Positions 20,649-33,519 of a stretch of DNA of 64,000 nt are shown one piece after another (within the stretch, counting starts at the first letter, position 1; the number at the start of each line of letters is the position of its first letter). The notes beneath the pieces were generated by a model, which was not told the DNA's origin, made no database searches, and saw nothing but the letters and a program-made list of their open reading frames with translations. This stretch comes from Micromonospora sp. KC606 (GTDB taxonomy: Bacteria; Actinomycetota; Actinomycetes; Mycobacteriales; Micromonosporaceae): positions 36,535-100,534 of the forward strand of contig NZ_SMKN01000003.1 of assembly GCF_004348675.1 (NCBI RefSeq), in the 5' to 3' direction. The position numbers were made by a program, and so were the translations under genes.

Positions 20649-21866
20649 TCAGTGCGCGACGGCGGCCGCGCCGTGCTCGTCGATGAGGGCACCGGTGGTG
20701 AACCGTTCCAGCCCGAACGGCCGGTTGAGCTCGTGCGGCTCACCGGTCGCCATGGTGTGCGCCATGGCCCAACCGGCGGACGGGGTCGCCTTGAAACCAC
20801 CCGTGCCCCAGCCGCAGTTGACGTAGAGGTTCTCCACCGGGGTCGCGCCGATGATGGGCGACGCGTCGGGCGAGACGTCGACGATGCCGCCCCAGGTACG
20901 CAGCAGGTGGGCGCGCCCGAAGATCGGGAACAGCTCGAGGGCCGCCGCCATCTGGCGCTCGATCACATGGAACGAGCCCCGCTGGCCGTACCCGTTGTAC
21001 GCGTCCACGCCGGCCCCCATTACCAGCTCGCCCTTGTGCGCCTGCGACACATAGACGTGCACGTGGTTCGACATCACGACCGTCGGGTGAACCGGCTCGT
21101 AGAGCTCGGAGACCAGCGCCTGCAGCGGGTGCGACTGCACCGGCAGGCGGAAGCCGGCCTTCTCCGCCAGAACGCTGCTGTGGCCAGCCGCGACAAGGCC
21201 GACCGTGCCAGCGTTGATCCGTCCGCGGGTGGTCTCCACCCCGACGACCCGGTTTGCGTCCTTGACGAAGCCCGTGACTTCGCAGTTCTGGATGAGGTCG
21301 ACTCCCAGCGCGTCGCAGGCACGGGCTAGGGCCCAGGCGACGTGGTCGTGCTTGGCGATGCCGGCCCGCGGCTGGAATGTCGCCCCCAGCACCGGGTAGC
21401 GCACGTCGGGGGAGACGTTCAGGATCGGGCACACCTTGGCGACCTCGTCGGGCTCCAGCCACTCGGCATCGACGCGATTGAGCCGGTTGGCCTGGATCCG
21501 CCGCGTCGAGTCGCGAACGTCCTGCAGGGTATGGGCCAGGTTCAGGACGCCACGCTGGCTGAACAGGAAGTCGTAGTCCAGCTCCGCCGGCAGCAGCTCC
21601 CACTGCTTGAGCGCGAACTCGTAGATCGCCGCGCTCTCGTCCCACAGGTAGTTGGAACGGATGATCGTCGTGTTGCGCGCCATGTTGCCGCCCGCCAACC
21701 AGCCCTTCTCGAGCACGGCGAGGTTGGTCATGCCGTGGTTGCGGGCCAGGTAGTAGGCGGTGGCGAGGCCGTGGCCACCACCACCCACGACGATGGCGTC
21801 GTACGACGACCTCGGATCGGGGTCCCGCCACAGCCAGGCGGGGTGCTCCGGAAGCAACTTGGCCAT
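20649..21866 (-). CDS. soxB: Sarcosine oxidase beta subunit
   Basis: A 405-residue flavoprotein subunit that oxidises sarcosine. The FAD motif [17 protein letters not shown] is at 25-41. [16 protein letters not shown] contains His173, the position of covalent FMN attachment in characterised corynebacterial enzymes. The C-terminus has [16 protein letters not shown] and [13 protein letters not shown], typical of SoxB. ATG 21866 overlaps the glyA stop, so oxidation of sarcosine to glycine is coupled to glycine use. Confidence 0.95.
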   Translation of the reverse strand: MAKLLPEHPAWLWRDPDPRSSYDAIVVGGGGHGLATAYYLARNHGMTNLAVLEKGWLAGGNMARNTTIIRSNYLWDESAAIYEFALKQWELLPAELDYDFLFSQRGVLNLAHTLQDVRDSTRRIQANRLNRVDAEWLEPDEVAKVCPILNVSPDVRYPVLGATFQPRAGIAKHDHVAWALARACDALGVDLIQNCEVTGFVKDANRVVGVETTRGRINAGTVGLVAAGHSSVLAEKAGFRLPVQSHPLQALVSELYEPVHPTVVMSNHVHVYVSQAHKGELVMGAGVDAYNGYGQRGSFHVIERQMAAALELFPIFGRAHLLRTWGGIVDVSPDASPIIGATPVENLYVNCGWGTGGFKATPSAGWAMAHTMATGEPHELNRPFGLERFTTGALIDEHGAAAVAH

Positions 21867-23170
21867 CAGTCCTCCTCAGGCTGGTAGAGCGGGAACTTCT
21901 GGGCCAGGGCCTCGACGCGGCCGCGAAGCGCGGCGATCTGGTCCTCGCCGCCGGATCCCGAGAGTGCGGCCGCGATGACGTCCGCGACCTCCTCGAACGC
22001 CGCGGCGTCGAAGCCGCGTGTCGCCAGCGCCGGGGTGCCGATGCGCAGGCCGGACGAGACCATCGGTGGACGCGGGTCGAACGGAACGGCGTTGCGGTTC
22101 ACGGTGATCCCGATCGCGTGCAGACGGTCCTCGCCCTGCTGCCCGTCAAGCTCCGAGTTGCGCAGGTCCACGAGGACGAGATGCACGTCGGTGCCGCCGG
22201 TCAGGACGGAGACGCCGGCCACGGCGACGTCAGGCCGCGACAGACGGCGGGCGATGATCTGGGCACCCTCGAGGGTCCTCGCCTGCCGGTCACGGAACTC
22301 GTCGGACCCGGCCATCTTGAAGGCCACGGCCTTCGCGGCGATGACGTGCTCGAGCGGCCCGCCCTGCTGGCCTGGGAAGACCGCCGAGTTGATCTTCTTC
22401 GCCAGGCCGCCCTTGCTCAGGATCACTCCGCCACGCGGACCGCCCAGGGTCTTGTGCGTGGTGGTCGTGACGATGTCGGCGTACGGCACCGGGCTCGGGT
22501 GCAGACCGACGGCGACCAGACCGGCGAAGTGTGCCATGTCCACCATCAGGTAGGCGCCGACCAGGTCCGCAATCCGCCGGAACGCGGCGAAGTCGAGCTG
22601 GCGCGGGTAGGCCGACCAGCCGGCCACGATCAGCTTGGGCCGGTGCTCCAGCGCCAGCCGCTCGACCTCCGCCATGTCGACGCGGAAGTCCACTTCCGAG
22701 ACCCGGTAGGGGACGACGTTGTAGAGCCTTCCGGAGAAGTTGATCCGCATGCCGTGGGTCAGGTGGCCACCGTGCGCCAGGTCGAGGCCCAGGATGGTGT
22801 CGCCAGGTTCGAGCAGGGCGAACATCGCCGCGGCGTTCGCCTGGGCGCCGGAGTGAGGCTGGACGTTGGCCGCCTCGGCACCGAAAAGTGCTCTGACGCG
22901 GTCGATGGCCAGCTGCTCGATGGCGTCCACGTGCTCGCACCCGCCGTAGTAGCGGCGGCCGGGGTAGCCCTCGGCGTACTTGTTGGTGAGCACCGAGCCC
23001 TGGGCCTGCATCACGGCACGCGGCGCGAAGTTCTCCGAGGCGATCATCTCCAGCGTCGTCTGCTGGCGCACGAGCTCGCGATCGATCCGGGCAGCAATCT
23101 CGGGGTCGAGGTCGGCCAGGCTGCGGTCCAGCACGTTGCCGACCCTGCGGGTACTGTTCGTAGTCCTCAC
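21866..23170 (-). CDS. glyA: Serine hydroxymethyltransferase
   Basis: A 434-residue PLP enzyme that condenses glycine with 5,10-methylene-THF to give serine. Key segments are [11 protein letters not shown], the PLP region [21 protein letters not shown], and the Schiff-base lysine K240 in [14 protein letters not shown]. The start is GTG 23170 with GAAGGA 8 bases upstream. Being in the sox operon, this is probably a catabolic paralogue that consumes both products of sarcosine oxidase, glycine and methylene-THF. A housekeeping glyA is expected elsewhere. Confidence 0.95.
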   Translation of the reverse strand: MRTTNSTRRVGNVLDRSLADLDPEIAARIDRELVRQQTTLEMIASENFAPRAVMQAQGSVLTNKYAEGYPGRRYYGGCEHVDAIEQLAIDRVRALFGAEAANVQPHSGAQANAAAMFALLEPGDTILGLDLAHGGHLTHGMRINFSGRLYNVVPYRVSEVDFRVDMAEVERLALEHRPKLIVAGWSAYPRQLDFAAFRRIADLVGAYLMVDMAHFAGLVAVGLHPSPVPYADIVTTTTHKTLGGPRGGVILSKGGLAKKINSAVFPGQQGGPLEHVIAAKAVAFKMAGSDEFRDRQARTLEGAQIIARRLSRPDVAVAGVSVLTGGTDVHLVLVDLRNSELDGQQGEDRLHAIGITVNRNAVPFDPRPPMVSSGLRIGTPALATRGFDAAAFEEVADVIAAALSGSGGEDQIAALRGRVEALAQKFPLYQPEED

Positions 23171-23201
23171 GATGTTCTTCCTTCGGGTGGCGGGGATGCC
23201 G

Positions 23202-24335
23202 TCAGGCGTCGCGGTTGAGCTGGTCGAGGACCCAGTTGTGGAACTCGGCGATGTGGTGCTCGCTCGGCACCAGCACGCCGCCGTCGGCGTACACCCGCGA
23301 ATCCGTGGCGGCCTGGCAGCGCTCGCACGCCTCGAAGTCCTGCTGGTTGACCCGGTGGAAGAGCTCGACGGACTTGGACAGGTCCACGCCGCTCTCGACG
23401 ACCTCCGGCAGGAACAGCCAGTCGCACTCGACGATGGTGCGGTCGGGGGCGAGCGGGTACATCCGGTGGACGATGACGTGGTCCGGCACCATGTTCAGGA
23501 AGACCTGGGGGCGGACGGTCACCGCGTAGTAGCGACGGTCCTGGCCCTCGGTGACGCCCGGGATCTTGTCGAGGCCCTCCGAGCCGTCGACGGTGAAGCC
23601 TTTGATGTCCTCACCGAACAGCGCACCGTGGCCGACGAAGTACTGCGCTGCGAGGCCGTCGGCGAACTCCGGCAGGACCTCGGTGAGCTCCGGGTGGATC
23701 GTGGCGCAGTGGTAGCACTCCATGAAGTTCTCGATGATGAGCTTCCAGTTCGCCTTCACGTCGTAGGTGATGCGCTTGCCCAACTGGAGGTTCTCGACGC
23801 CGTAGCGCTCCAGGGACTCGACGTCACCGAGGCGGGTGCGGACATCGCCGATGACGGTGTCCTCGAACGACGGGGGCCTCTCGGCCAGGCTCACCCAGAC
23901 ATAGCCCAGCCACTCACGGACGTGCACCTTGCGCAGGCCGTACTCGACGCGGTCGATGTCGGGCATCTTGGTGAGGTTCGGGGCGGCGACGAGCTTGCCG
24001 TCGAGGTCGTAGGTCCAGGCGTGGTACGGGCACTGGAACGAGCGGGCGACCTCGCCGGCCTCTTCGGTGCACAGCTTGGCGCCGCGGTGCCGGCAGATGT
24101 TGAAGAAGCCGCGCGCGTCACCCGTACGCGAGCGCGTGAGCAGGATGCTCTCGCCGCCGATCTGAACGGTTCGGAACGAGCCCGCCTTGCCGATCTCGGC
24201 AGAACTGACCGCGCAGAACCACATCTGCCCGAAGATGAGCTCCTGCTCGCGGGCGAAGAGGTCGGGGTCCGAGTAGGCGGAGCCGGGAAGCGTCTTGACG
24301 AGGCTCTCCGAGATCTGGTTCGCGATGACGGTCAT
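23202..24335 (-). CDS. Rieske non-heme iron oxygenase, probable glycine betaine demethylase component
   Basis: This 377-residue oxygenase has Rieske ligands C81-R-H83 and C102-P-Y-H105, and a mononuclear iron motif [14 protein letters not shown] with H209 and H214. Architecture and position match GbcA-type enzymes that remove a methyl group from glycine betaine as formaldehyde. Related oxygenases act on stachydrine, carnitine or choline, so the substrate is assigned from its neighbours. It has an AAGGAG ribosome binding site 9 bases before the ATG and lies between dimethylglycine oxidase and glyA. No reductase is adjacent; the ferredoxin and reductase at 6.8-8.3 kb are the likely partners. 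Confidence 0.85.
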   Translation of the reverse strand: MTVIANQISESLVKTLPGSAYSDPDLFAREQELIFGQMWFCAVSSAEIGKAGSFRTVQIGGESILLTRSRTGDARGFFNICRHRGAKLCTEEAGEVARSFQCPYHAWTYDLDGKLVAAPNLTKMPDIDRVEYGLRKVHVREWLGYVWVSLAERPPSFEDTVIGDVRTRLGDVESLERYGVENLQLGKRITYDVKANWKLIIENFMECYHCATIHPELTEVLPEFADGLAAQYFVGHGALFGEDIKGFTVDGSEGLDKIPGVTEGQDRRYYAVTVRPQVFLNMVPDHVIVHRMYPLAPDRTIVECDWLFLPEVVESGVDLSKSVELFHRVNQQDFEACERCQAATDSRVYADGGVLVPSEHHIAEFHNWVLDQLNRDA

Positions 24336-24412
24336 GCTGCTGCTCCTTGCAGGGACGGAAGAGTCGGTGGCAGGGCGAGTCGGCGCCAGATGGACACGAA
24401 CCGGATGGGGGG

Positions 24413-27646
<3,234 letters not shown>

Positions 27647-27650
<4 letters not shown>

Positions 27651-28981
27651 TCGCCCCGGCCGCACCAGCCTGCGCCCGCGACGTCGGCCTCGTGACCCAG
27701 TTCCCGGCCGTCGCAGCGGCCCATGACCGGTGCTTCTGGCTGGACGGTGGCGCCTCGCGCCCGTGGTCCGGAAACCGCTCGATCCTCGGGTGGCTCGCCG
27801 ACGACGACGTGTCGCTGACTTACTCCGCATCGCGTCGCGAAGTCACCCGCCACTTCTGCGGACGGTCGACGGTGGTGGGCAGCGACATCTTCGAGGTCCT
27901 CGAGTCCGAGATGATCGACGACACCGCGGACGTGTTCTGGGTCGGCTATTTCGGCTATGCCAGCCGGGCGGACCTTCCCGCCAGCGTGGACACGGACGGG
28001 GGCATGCCGGATGCCGTGTGGATGCGCACCCGAAATGTCCAGGTCATTGCCCACGACTCTGCGCGTGGTGACATCGCGGCGAGGATCACCCCGCCCACGA
28101 CGGTCCTGCCGCCCGTCGTCCCCGAAGACTACGCCGCGGCATTCAAGGCGGTGCAGATGCATCTGCATGCCGGCAACAGCTACGAGGTGAATCTCACCCA
28201 TCGACTGACGGTGACGTCTGACCTCGACCCTGTCACCGCCTACCTCCGGCTGCGAAGGCTCAACCCAGCACCCTATGCGGGATTCCTTCAGCACAGCGGG
28301 CGTTGGTTGCTCAGCTCCTCTCCGGAGCGTTACGCCACCGTGGACCGCGATCGAATCATCGAGACGCGCCCCATCAAGGGAACGACGCCGCGGGGCGCCA
28401 CGCCGGACGAGGACGAGGCCTCGAGACGCCACCTGGTCATGGACGCCAAGTTCCGGGCCGAGAACCTGATGATCGTGGACCTCCTGCGCAACGACGTCGG
28501 CATGGTCAGCGAGCCTGGCAGCGTCGAGGTCCCCGTGCTGATGGGCGTCGAGTCGTACTCGTCGGTGCACCAGCTCGTGTCCACGGTGCGCGGCCGACTC
28601 CGGGACAACGTCACGACCGTGGGCGCGATTCGCGCACTGTTCCCGGCCGGTTCCATGACAGGCGCCCCGAAGCTGCGCACCATGGAGGTGATCCGGGACG
28701 TCGAGTCCACACCACGCGGCGCCTACTCCGGCGCCTTCGGCTGGATCTCTGGCGACGGCCGCGCCGACCTCGCCGTGGTCATCCGCAGCCTCACCTCAGC
28801 CGGGAACGGCATCTGGCAACTTGGCACCGGTGGCGGGATCACGGTGCAGTCGGAGGTCCGCGAAGAGTACGCCGAGGCGACGTGGAAGGCCGAACGGCTC
28901 CTGAACGTCTTCGAACCTTCGGTGGAGGTCCACGGCGGAAAGGGCGACCGGCGGGTCCAGCCGGCGGAACTTCGGGACTGA
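27647..28981 (+). CDS. pabB: Aminodeoxychorismate synthase component I
   Basis: A 444-residue chorismate-utilising enzyme. Visible motifs are YEVNLTHRL, LLSSSPERY, the PabB-type ETRPIKGT (the lysine distinguishes ADC synthase from anthranilate synthase), DLLRNDVGMVSEPGSVEVP, FPAGSMTGAPKLRTMEVI, YSGAFGWISGDG and GGGITVQSEVREEYAE. It makes aminodeoxychorismate for folate synthesis. No PabC lyase is encoded next to it. The gene pair is divergent from the catabolic operon and supports the idea that the island boosts folate supply. Confidence 0.93.
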
Positions 28982-29192
28982 GGTCCCGAGATCATCCGAC
29001 GGCATTTCGCCATCCCGGACGAGGCGATGACGTTCCTCGGCACCGAACTGGTCCGCGTTCGGCGAGGTAGGAGACGTGCTCGCGTTGGCGCGACGACCTC
29101 GACAACCATTCGGGGACCGAGATCCTCCGGTGGCACGAGGGTGAGTTCGCTCTTGGGCTCGCCAAGGCCACCACCGCGTGCGCTGTCGCCGG

Positions 29193-29425
29193 TATCGCTG
29201 CTGGGGCTGCGGTATCCCGTGGCTATGGTGCCGGTCCTGCTGTTCGAGTCGGCGTGGAAGCCGATCTGGCTCGCCCTGGTCGCGGTGCCGCAGGGCGGTG
29301 CGATGGACGCCGCGACGCGGGAGGTCGCGGTCTCCTGCTCCCTGGCCGTGCTCATCCTCGCCGTCATCCCGTGGCGTTTCGCGTTCACGCGGTACGTAAC
29401 GCGGCGAGGGGACCGGCGGCGCTGA
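29193..29425 (+). pseudogene. Membrane-protein C-terminal relic
   Basis: The sequence from about 29,193 encodes GLRYPVAMVPVLLFESAWK, PIWLALVAVPQGGAMDAATR and VSCSLAVLILAVIPWRFAFT, two hydrophobic helices of a small conserved actinobacterial membrane protein. Its own N-terminus is missing. The bases before it (28,982-29,190) contain another unassigned coding-like stretch in a different frame, so this is a junction of fragments. Confidence 0.5.
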
Positions 29426-29439
29426 CCGCAACCTCCGGA

Positions 29440-29756
29440 GCACTGCGCGCATCGTTTGATGATCCGGATCTGGTGTCTTGTGCCGGGCTGGCGCCGGTCA
29501 TGGCCCTCGCTCAGCGGTGCGACCTGTACGGGGTCGTCGCCGACCGGGTGCGTGTGCCGACGGACAAAGGGTCCAACGCGTCGGGAAAGGTCGCCACGAT
29601 CGTCGCGGGCATGGTGACCGGCGCCGACTCGATCGACGACCTGGACGTGCTGCGCCACGGCGGTCTGCCGATCCTGTTCGACAGCGTGTACACACCCTCG
29701 ACGCTGGGGTCGTTCCTGCGGACGTTCACCCACGGCCATGTCCGGCAGCTGCAGGC
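29440..29756 (+). pseudogene. IS1380-family transposase N-terminal fragment
   Basis: FDDPDLVSCAGLAPVMALAQ, ASGKVATIVAGMVTGADSID and TPSTLGSFLRTFTHGHVRQL are the conserved N-terminal part of IS1380-type transposases. The full protein is about 450 residues; only about 105 remain and the DDE catalytic core is absent. It marks the right boundary of the betaine island. Confidence 0.75.
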
Positions 29757-29905
29757 GCCATCCTCCACACAACCGACGCCACGCCGACAATCGGCTGAGA
29801 CACCATCCCACCGAAAGCGCCAAGACCCCGACAACAGCGCCTCCCAGCGGCCAGGTCAGCGCATCTGATCATGGATCTGGGAGCTGCGCATCAGGATGCG
29901 GCGTT

Positions 29906-29939
29906 GCCAAAAGCGTAACTCGTTGGTTACGCTTTTGGC
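29906..29939. promoter_or_regulatory. Perfect palindromic operator abutting arsR-type gene
   Basis: GCCAAAAGCGTAAC (29906-29919) and its exact complement (29926-29939) are separated by 6 bases. The GTG start follows immediately at 29940 with no Shine-Dalgarno, so the operator probably covers the promoter of a leaderless, self-repressed operon. Confidence 0.75.
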
Positions 29940-30302
29940 GTGGACGAGGTGGTGGGCGCGATCGCCGATCCGGTGCGGCGGGAAATCCTGCTGATGCTGC
30001 GTGACCAACCACTCACGGCCGGGCAGATCGCCGACCGGTTCGTGATCAGCCGGCCAGCCGTCAGCCGCCACCTACGCGTCTTGCGCGAGGCCGGCCTGGT
30101 GCGCGACACCGCCGACGGACGCCGGCGCGTCTACACACTGGTCACCGCCCCGCTCGACGAGCTGGCCGGATGGCTGGAACGGTTGATGCGCCCGTCCGGC
30201 TGGCAGCACCGCCTCGACGCGCTGGAGACCGAGGTCTACCGCACCCGCCGCGAGCGGCACACGGCCGCCGGGCGGCACCCATCCCAGAAGGAGACCGCAT
30301 GA
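29940..30302 (+). CDS. ArsR/HTH_5-family regulator
   Basis: A 120-residue winged-helix repressor: VVGAIADPVRREILLMLRDQ, then PLTAGQIADRFVISRPAVSR with the recognition helix, and HLRVLREAGLVRDTADGRRR with the wing. No cysteine metal site is seen, so it belongs to the non-metal-sensing ArsR group commonly paired with SRPBCC proteins. It overlaps that partner by 4 bases. A 14-bp perfect inverted repeat ends one base before the GTG start, implying autorepression. Confidence 0.9.
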   Translation: MDEVVGAIADPVRREILLMLRDQPLTAGQIADRFVISRPAVSRHLRVLREAGLVRDTADGRRRVYTLVTAPLDELAGWLERLMRPSGWQHRLDALETEVYRTRRERHTAAGRHPSQKETA

Positions 30303-30778
30303 GCCCGACACCCACCGGCCGACTGTTCGGCGACGACCTCGTGCTGACCCGCACGTTCCGCGCTCCCATGACTGACGTCTGGGCGAGCCTCACCGATCCG
30401 GCGCGCACGGCACGCTGGTTCGGCCCGTGGCAGGGCGACGCGGCGCCGGGACGCACGATCAAGGTCCAGATGGCGCACGAGGAGGGCAAGCCCTGGATGG
30501 ACATGACGATCAACGCGTGCGAGCCGCCGCGCCGGCTGGCGGTTTCCGCCGTGGACGAGCACGGCAGCTGGCACCTGGACATGGTGCTGATCGAGTGTGC
30601 GGGCGTGACCGAGCTGCGGTTCACGCAGCACCTGACCGGCACGGAGGGCGTCGGCGAGGTCGGACCGGGCTGGGAGTACTACCTGGACGCGCTGGTAGCC
30701 TCACGCGACGGCCAGCCGGCGCCGGACTTCGACGACTACTACCCGGCGATGAAGAAGCACTTCGAAGCGCAGCGATAG
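30299..30778 (+). CDS. SRPBCC (AHSA1/CalC-like) domain protein
   Basis: A 159-residue START/Bet v1-like hydrophobic-ligand-binding protein. The N-terminal RTFRAPMTDVWASLTDPART and ARWFGP are the typical AHSA1 opening, and the C-terminal ELRFTQHLTGTEGVGEVGPG with WEYYLDAL is the closing helix. ATG 30299 overlaps the regulator stop. ArsR-SRPBCC pairs are very common in actinobacteria, but their ligands are mostly unknown, and nothing here identifies one. Confidence 0.85.
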   Translation: MSPTPTGRLFGDDLVLTRTFRAPMTDVWASLTDPARTARWFGPWQGDAAPGRTIKVQMAHEEGKPWMDMTINACEPPRRLAVSAVDEHGSWHLDMVLIECAGVTELRFTQHLTGTEGVGEVGPGWEYYLDALVASRDGQPAPDFDDYYPAMKKHFEAQR

Positions 30779-31234
30779 AGACACATGCCAAACGACCCTC
30801 GCTAACGACCGCGTAAATGGTTGTGGGTGCTTGGTGGGACGACTTTCCAGGGCTTGGAAGGTGGCACCGGCGGCTACTGCGCCGCGACTGGACCCATCCA
30901 CGCAAGCCTGGCCGGCCGCCGGGCGAGCAGCGCGACAGAGAGCGCGCGAATTCCCCACTGAGGGTCACGGCTGCTGGGCAACGGTCCAGTTCCTACCCGC
31001 AGACGGATAGCCCAACCTGAAGCAGGGGGTAGGAAGGCCACCGCACCGAGGTCGAGGGCCCCGGGCGCGCTTGCAACCCCTGTCTGCACCCGCAACCACA
31101 CGGTCAGCTGTCCACTTAGCGTCTATCAGGGACAGACCTAGAGTTGCGCTAGGGCGCGTGCGATGATGATCCCGGCCCTGCCTCGCAGAGCTCCTGGCCA
31201 GACGTCTCGGGGACAACAGTTCGTGGAGGTGTTC
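30779..31234. other. Long leader/intergenic region before the terpene operon, with hairpin
   Basis: No gene is seen in these 456 bases. TTCCTACCC (30990-30998) pairs exactly with 31027-31035 across a 28-base loop, and GTCTGTCC/GGGACAGAC-like repeats occur near 31070-31137. It could hold a structured leader or terminator. I compared it by eye with the c-di-AMP riboswitch and could not make a convincing match. Confidence 0.3.
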
Positions 31235-32605
31235 ATGCCTGAGGCGCGCGTCGCTGCTGGCCCCGCCAAGACCATCCCCCTTCGCGACGCTCTACCGCGT
31301 CTGGTCCGTGACCCGCTGTCGGCGCTCGTCCACTTCGGAGACGAATCCGGCGGCGAGGTCGTCCGGCTCAACCTCGGAACCTTCCGCCCATACCTGGTCA
31401 CCCATCCCGAGCACCTGCAGCAGATCCTGCGGGACAGGACCTACTACATCCGCGACGGCGACAGCATGCTCTGGCGGACCGTTCGCCGAGCAGTCGGTGA
31501 CGCGATCCTCGTAACCGAGGGAGAGTTGTGGGAGTCCAGCCGGGACACCCTACAACCGTTGTTCACCAAACAGCGCGTCGAGGTGCTGGTCGACCGGATG
31601 GCGGTCGCCATCGTCGAGGCGGTCGACGCGCTGGATGAGCCGGCCCGAACGGGCCAGGCCGTCGACACTATGACGTTGATGTCGCGCATCGTGTGCCAGG
31701 CGACCACCCGGGTGCTCTTCGGCGAGAAGATCCCTGTGTCCGACGCGCTGCACATCTTCGGGCACCTCGGCACGATCACACGCACGATGGTGTCTCGCCT
31801 GCTCGCCCCAGGCGTGCCCGACTGGATTCCCCTGCCAGGCGACCGCGCCTTCCGCAAGGCCGTAGAGAGCATCGACGCCCTGGTCCTACCGATCATCCAG
31901 AGGGAACGCGCGAACCCGGGCGACGGCGACGACATCATCGCGACACTCTGCCGCCCAAGGGCCAATGGATCGCAGGCGAGCGAAGCCCAGATCCGCAGCG
32001 ACGTAGTCGCCATGTTCGCCACGGCAACTGAGACCACCGTCGGCGTCCTGTCCTGGCTGTGGCCGGTCCTTGAGACGCACTCTCATGTCGCCGATCGGCT
32101 GTACGCGGAGATCGACGAGGTCGTCGGGCGCGGACCGGTGCAGCGAGCGCACATCCCGCAGATGCGCTACACACGCATGGTCCTGGACGAAATGCTGCGC
32201 CTCTGGCCAGCAGGCTGGAACATCCCGCGCACAGCCGTCGGGGAGCAAGTCCTGGGCGGCGTCCGAATCGAGTCCGGAGCAACCATCCTGGTCAGTCCGT
32301 ACGCGACCCAGCGAATGAAGACGTTCTGGGACCGCCCTGACGCCTTCGACCCGGAGCGGTTCTCCCCCGATCAACCGCGTCGGCAGCACCGCTACAGCTA
32401 CTTCCCGTTCGGGGGTGGCCCGCACCAGTGCATCGGGCAGCACCTCTTCCTGCTTGAAGCGCCGATCATCATCGCCACTCTGCTGAGCCGGTACCGGTTC
32501 CGGCTCGAGCAGCCCGCCAACCTCAAGCCGCGGCTCGGCGGCTCGCTACGGCCTCGGCCAAATATGCTCACTCTGCTGGCGCGCGACGGCGCCTCGGTCT
32601 CTTGA
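31235..32605 (+). CDS. Cytochrome P450, terpene-cluster monooxygenase
   Basis: A 456-residue P450. The I-helix oxygen-binding segment is FATATETTVG, the K-helix ExxR is in LDEMLRLWPAGW, and the heme loop FPFGGGPHQCIGQ places the axial thiolate at Cys399. I chose ATG 31235 because GGAGG (31225-31229) precedes it; an in-frame ATG at 31163 has no ribosome binding site. The stop overlaps the start of the terpene synthase (TGATG), so it is probably a tailoring oxidase for that product. The sequence resembles the CYP102-like/long-chain branch more than typical CYP105. Redox partners are not encoded nearby. Confidence 0.92.
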   Translation: MPEARVAAGPAKTIPLRDALPRLVRDPLSALVHFGDESGGEVVRLNLGTFRPYLVTHPEHLQQILRDRTYYIRDGDSMLWRTVRRAVGDAILVTEGELWESSRDTLQPLFTKQRVEVLVDRMAVAIVEAVDALDEPARTGQAVDTMTLMSRIVCQATTRVLFGEKIPVSDALHIFGHLGTITRTMVSRLLAPGVPDWIPLPGDRAFRKAVESIDALVLPIIQRERANPGDGDDIIATLCRPRANGSQASEAQIRSDVVAMFATATETTVGVLSWLWPVLETHSHVADRLYAEIDEVVGRGPVQRAHIPQMRYTRMVLDEMLRLWPAGWNIPRTAVGEQVLGGVRIESGATILVSPYATQRMKTFWDRPDAFDPERFSPDQPRRQHRYSYFPFGGGPHQCIGQHLFLLEAPIIIATLLSRYRFRLEQPANLKPRLGGSLRPRPNMLTLLARDGASVS

Positions 32606-33519
32606 TGCCTAGCCCGCACTTACCGGTGGCCGTCGGCGACGTACTGACCGCGACTGAGCAGGGACGGACCTGCGCGTTGGCCGTCAGCCTCGGACGAGAC
32701 CTGCACGAGGTCGTATCCCACCACCAGGACCTGTTTGCTGGCCGGCCGTTCGACCCAGCGTTCGTCACCAGCGTCGCGATGTCGGCGGCCTTCACCGCAC
32801 CCGAGTACACAGCTGAGCAACTGCGGGTGACGGCCCGGACCGTGCTGTGGGTGTTCGCGGCGGACTGGCAGATCGACTACCTGGCGAAGTCGGAAGATGA
32901 CCTGCGGATGATCATCGACGACTGCCTCGCAGTCGGCGACGGCAGTCCACCCGACGACAAGCATCCCCTGGCGCGGTTGCTGGCCGGCATTCGCGACGAA
33001 TTGGCTGTGGTGCCGGCGTTCGCGGCCATGCAGCCGGTGTGGCGAGACGAACTCGGCCGCGTGTTCGCGGCGATGGCCCAGGAGTGGAGGTGGAAGACCG
33101 CGCACGAGGCGTCGGACCCGCGAGGTGCTGCTCCGACTCTCGACGAGTACCTCGCCAACGCCGACAACCTCGCCAGCGTGCTGGTGAGCGTGACGCACTG
33201 GGCCCAACTCGGCGATCGGGGCAGCCTCGACCATCTTGATGAGCTGAGAGTCGCGAGCCGCGAGGTGCAGCGCGCCATCCGGCTGGTCAACGACCTAGCC
33301 ACCTATCGACGCGACGTCGAGTGGGGAGACCTGAGCGCGCTCATGCTCGTGAGCGACTCCGCCGAGGTGACCGCCAGGCTCACAACGGTCATCGAACGCT
33401 GCCACGACCTGATCCGACCGCTGGAAACCACCTGCCCCAGGCAGGCTGCTTTCCTTCGACGCCAGATCGCGTTCACCAGTGGCTTCTACCAGCTGTCAGA
33501 TTTCTGGGGCAGCCTGTGA
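32605..33519 (+). CDS. Class I terpene synthase-like protein
   Basis: A 304-residue all-alpha protein. An aspartate-rich segment FAADWQIDY (D87, D91) stands where DDxxD normally binds Mg2+. The second metal site reads NDLATYRRDVE (N229, T233, D237), a version of the NSE triad with Thr and Asp. These features and its coupling to a class II cyclase support a class I (diphosphate-ionising) synthase of the bacterial diterpene type. Both metal motifs are atypical, so substrate and product cannot be given. Start ATG 32605 overlaps the P450 stop; its stop overlaps the cyclase start (GTGA). Confidence 0.75.
   Translation: MPSPHLPVAVGDVLTATEQGRTCALAVSLGRDLHEVVSHHQDLFAGRPFDPAFVTSVAMSAAFTAPEYTAEQLRVTARTVLWVFAADWQIDYLAKSEDDLRMIIDDCLAVGDGSPPDDKHPLARLLAGIRDELAVVPAFAAMQPVWRDELGRVFAAMAQEWRWKTAHEASDPRGAAPTLDEYLANADNLASVLVSVTHWAQLGDRGSLDHLDELRVASREVQRAIRLVNDLATYRRDVEWGDLSALMLVSDSAEVTARLTTVIERCHDLIRPLETTCPRQAAFLRRQIAFTSGFYQLSDFWGSL

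Noticed and set aside
30960..31140. c-di-AMP (ydaO-type) riboswitch before the terpene operon
   Set aside because: A few short strings look similar, but the conserved core pairs and invariant blocks could not be placed; kept only as an unassigned leader.
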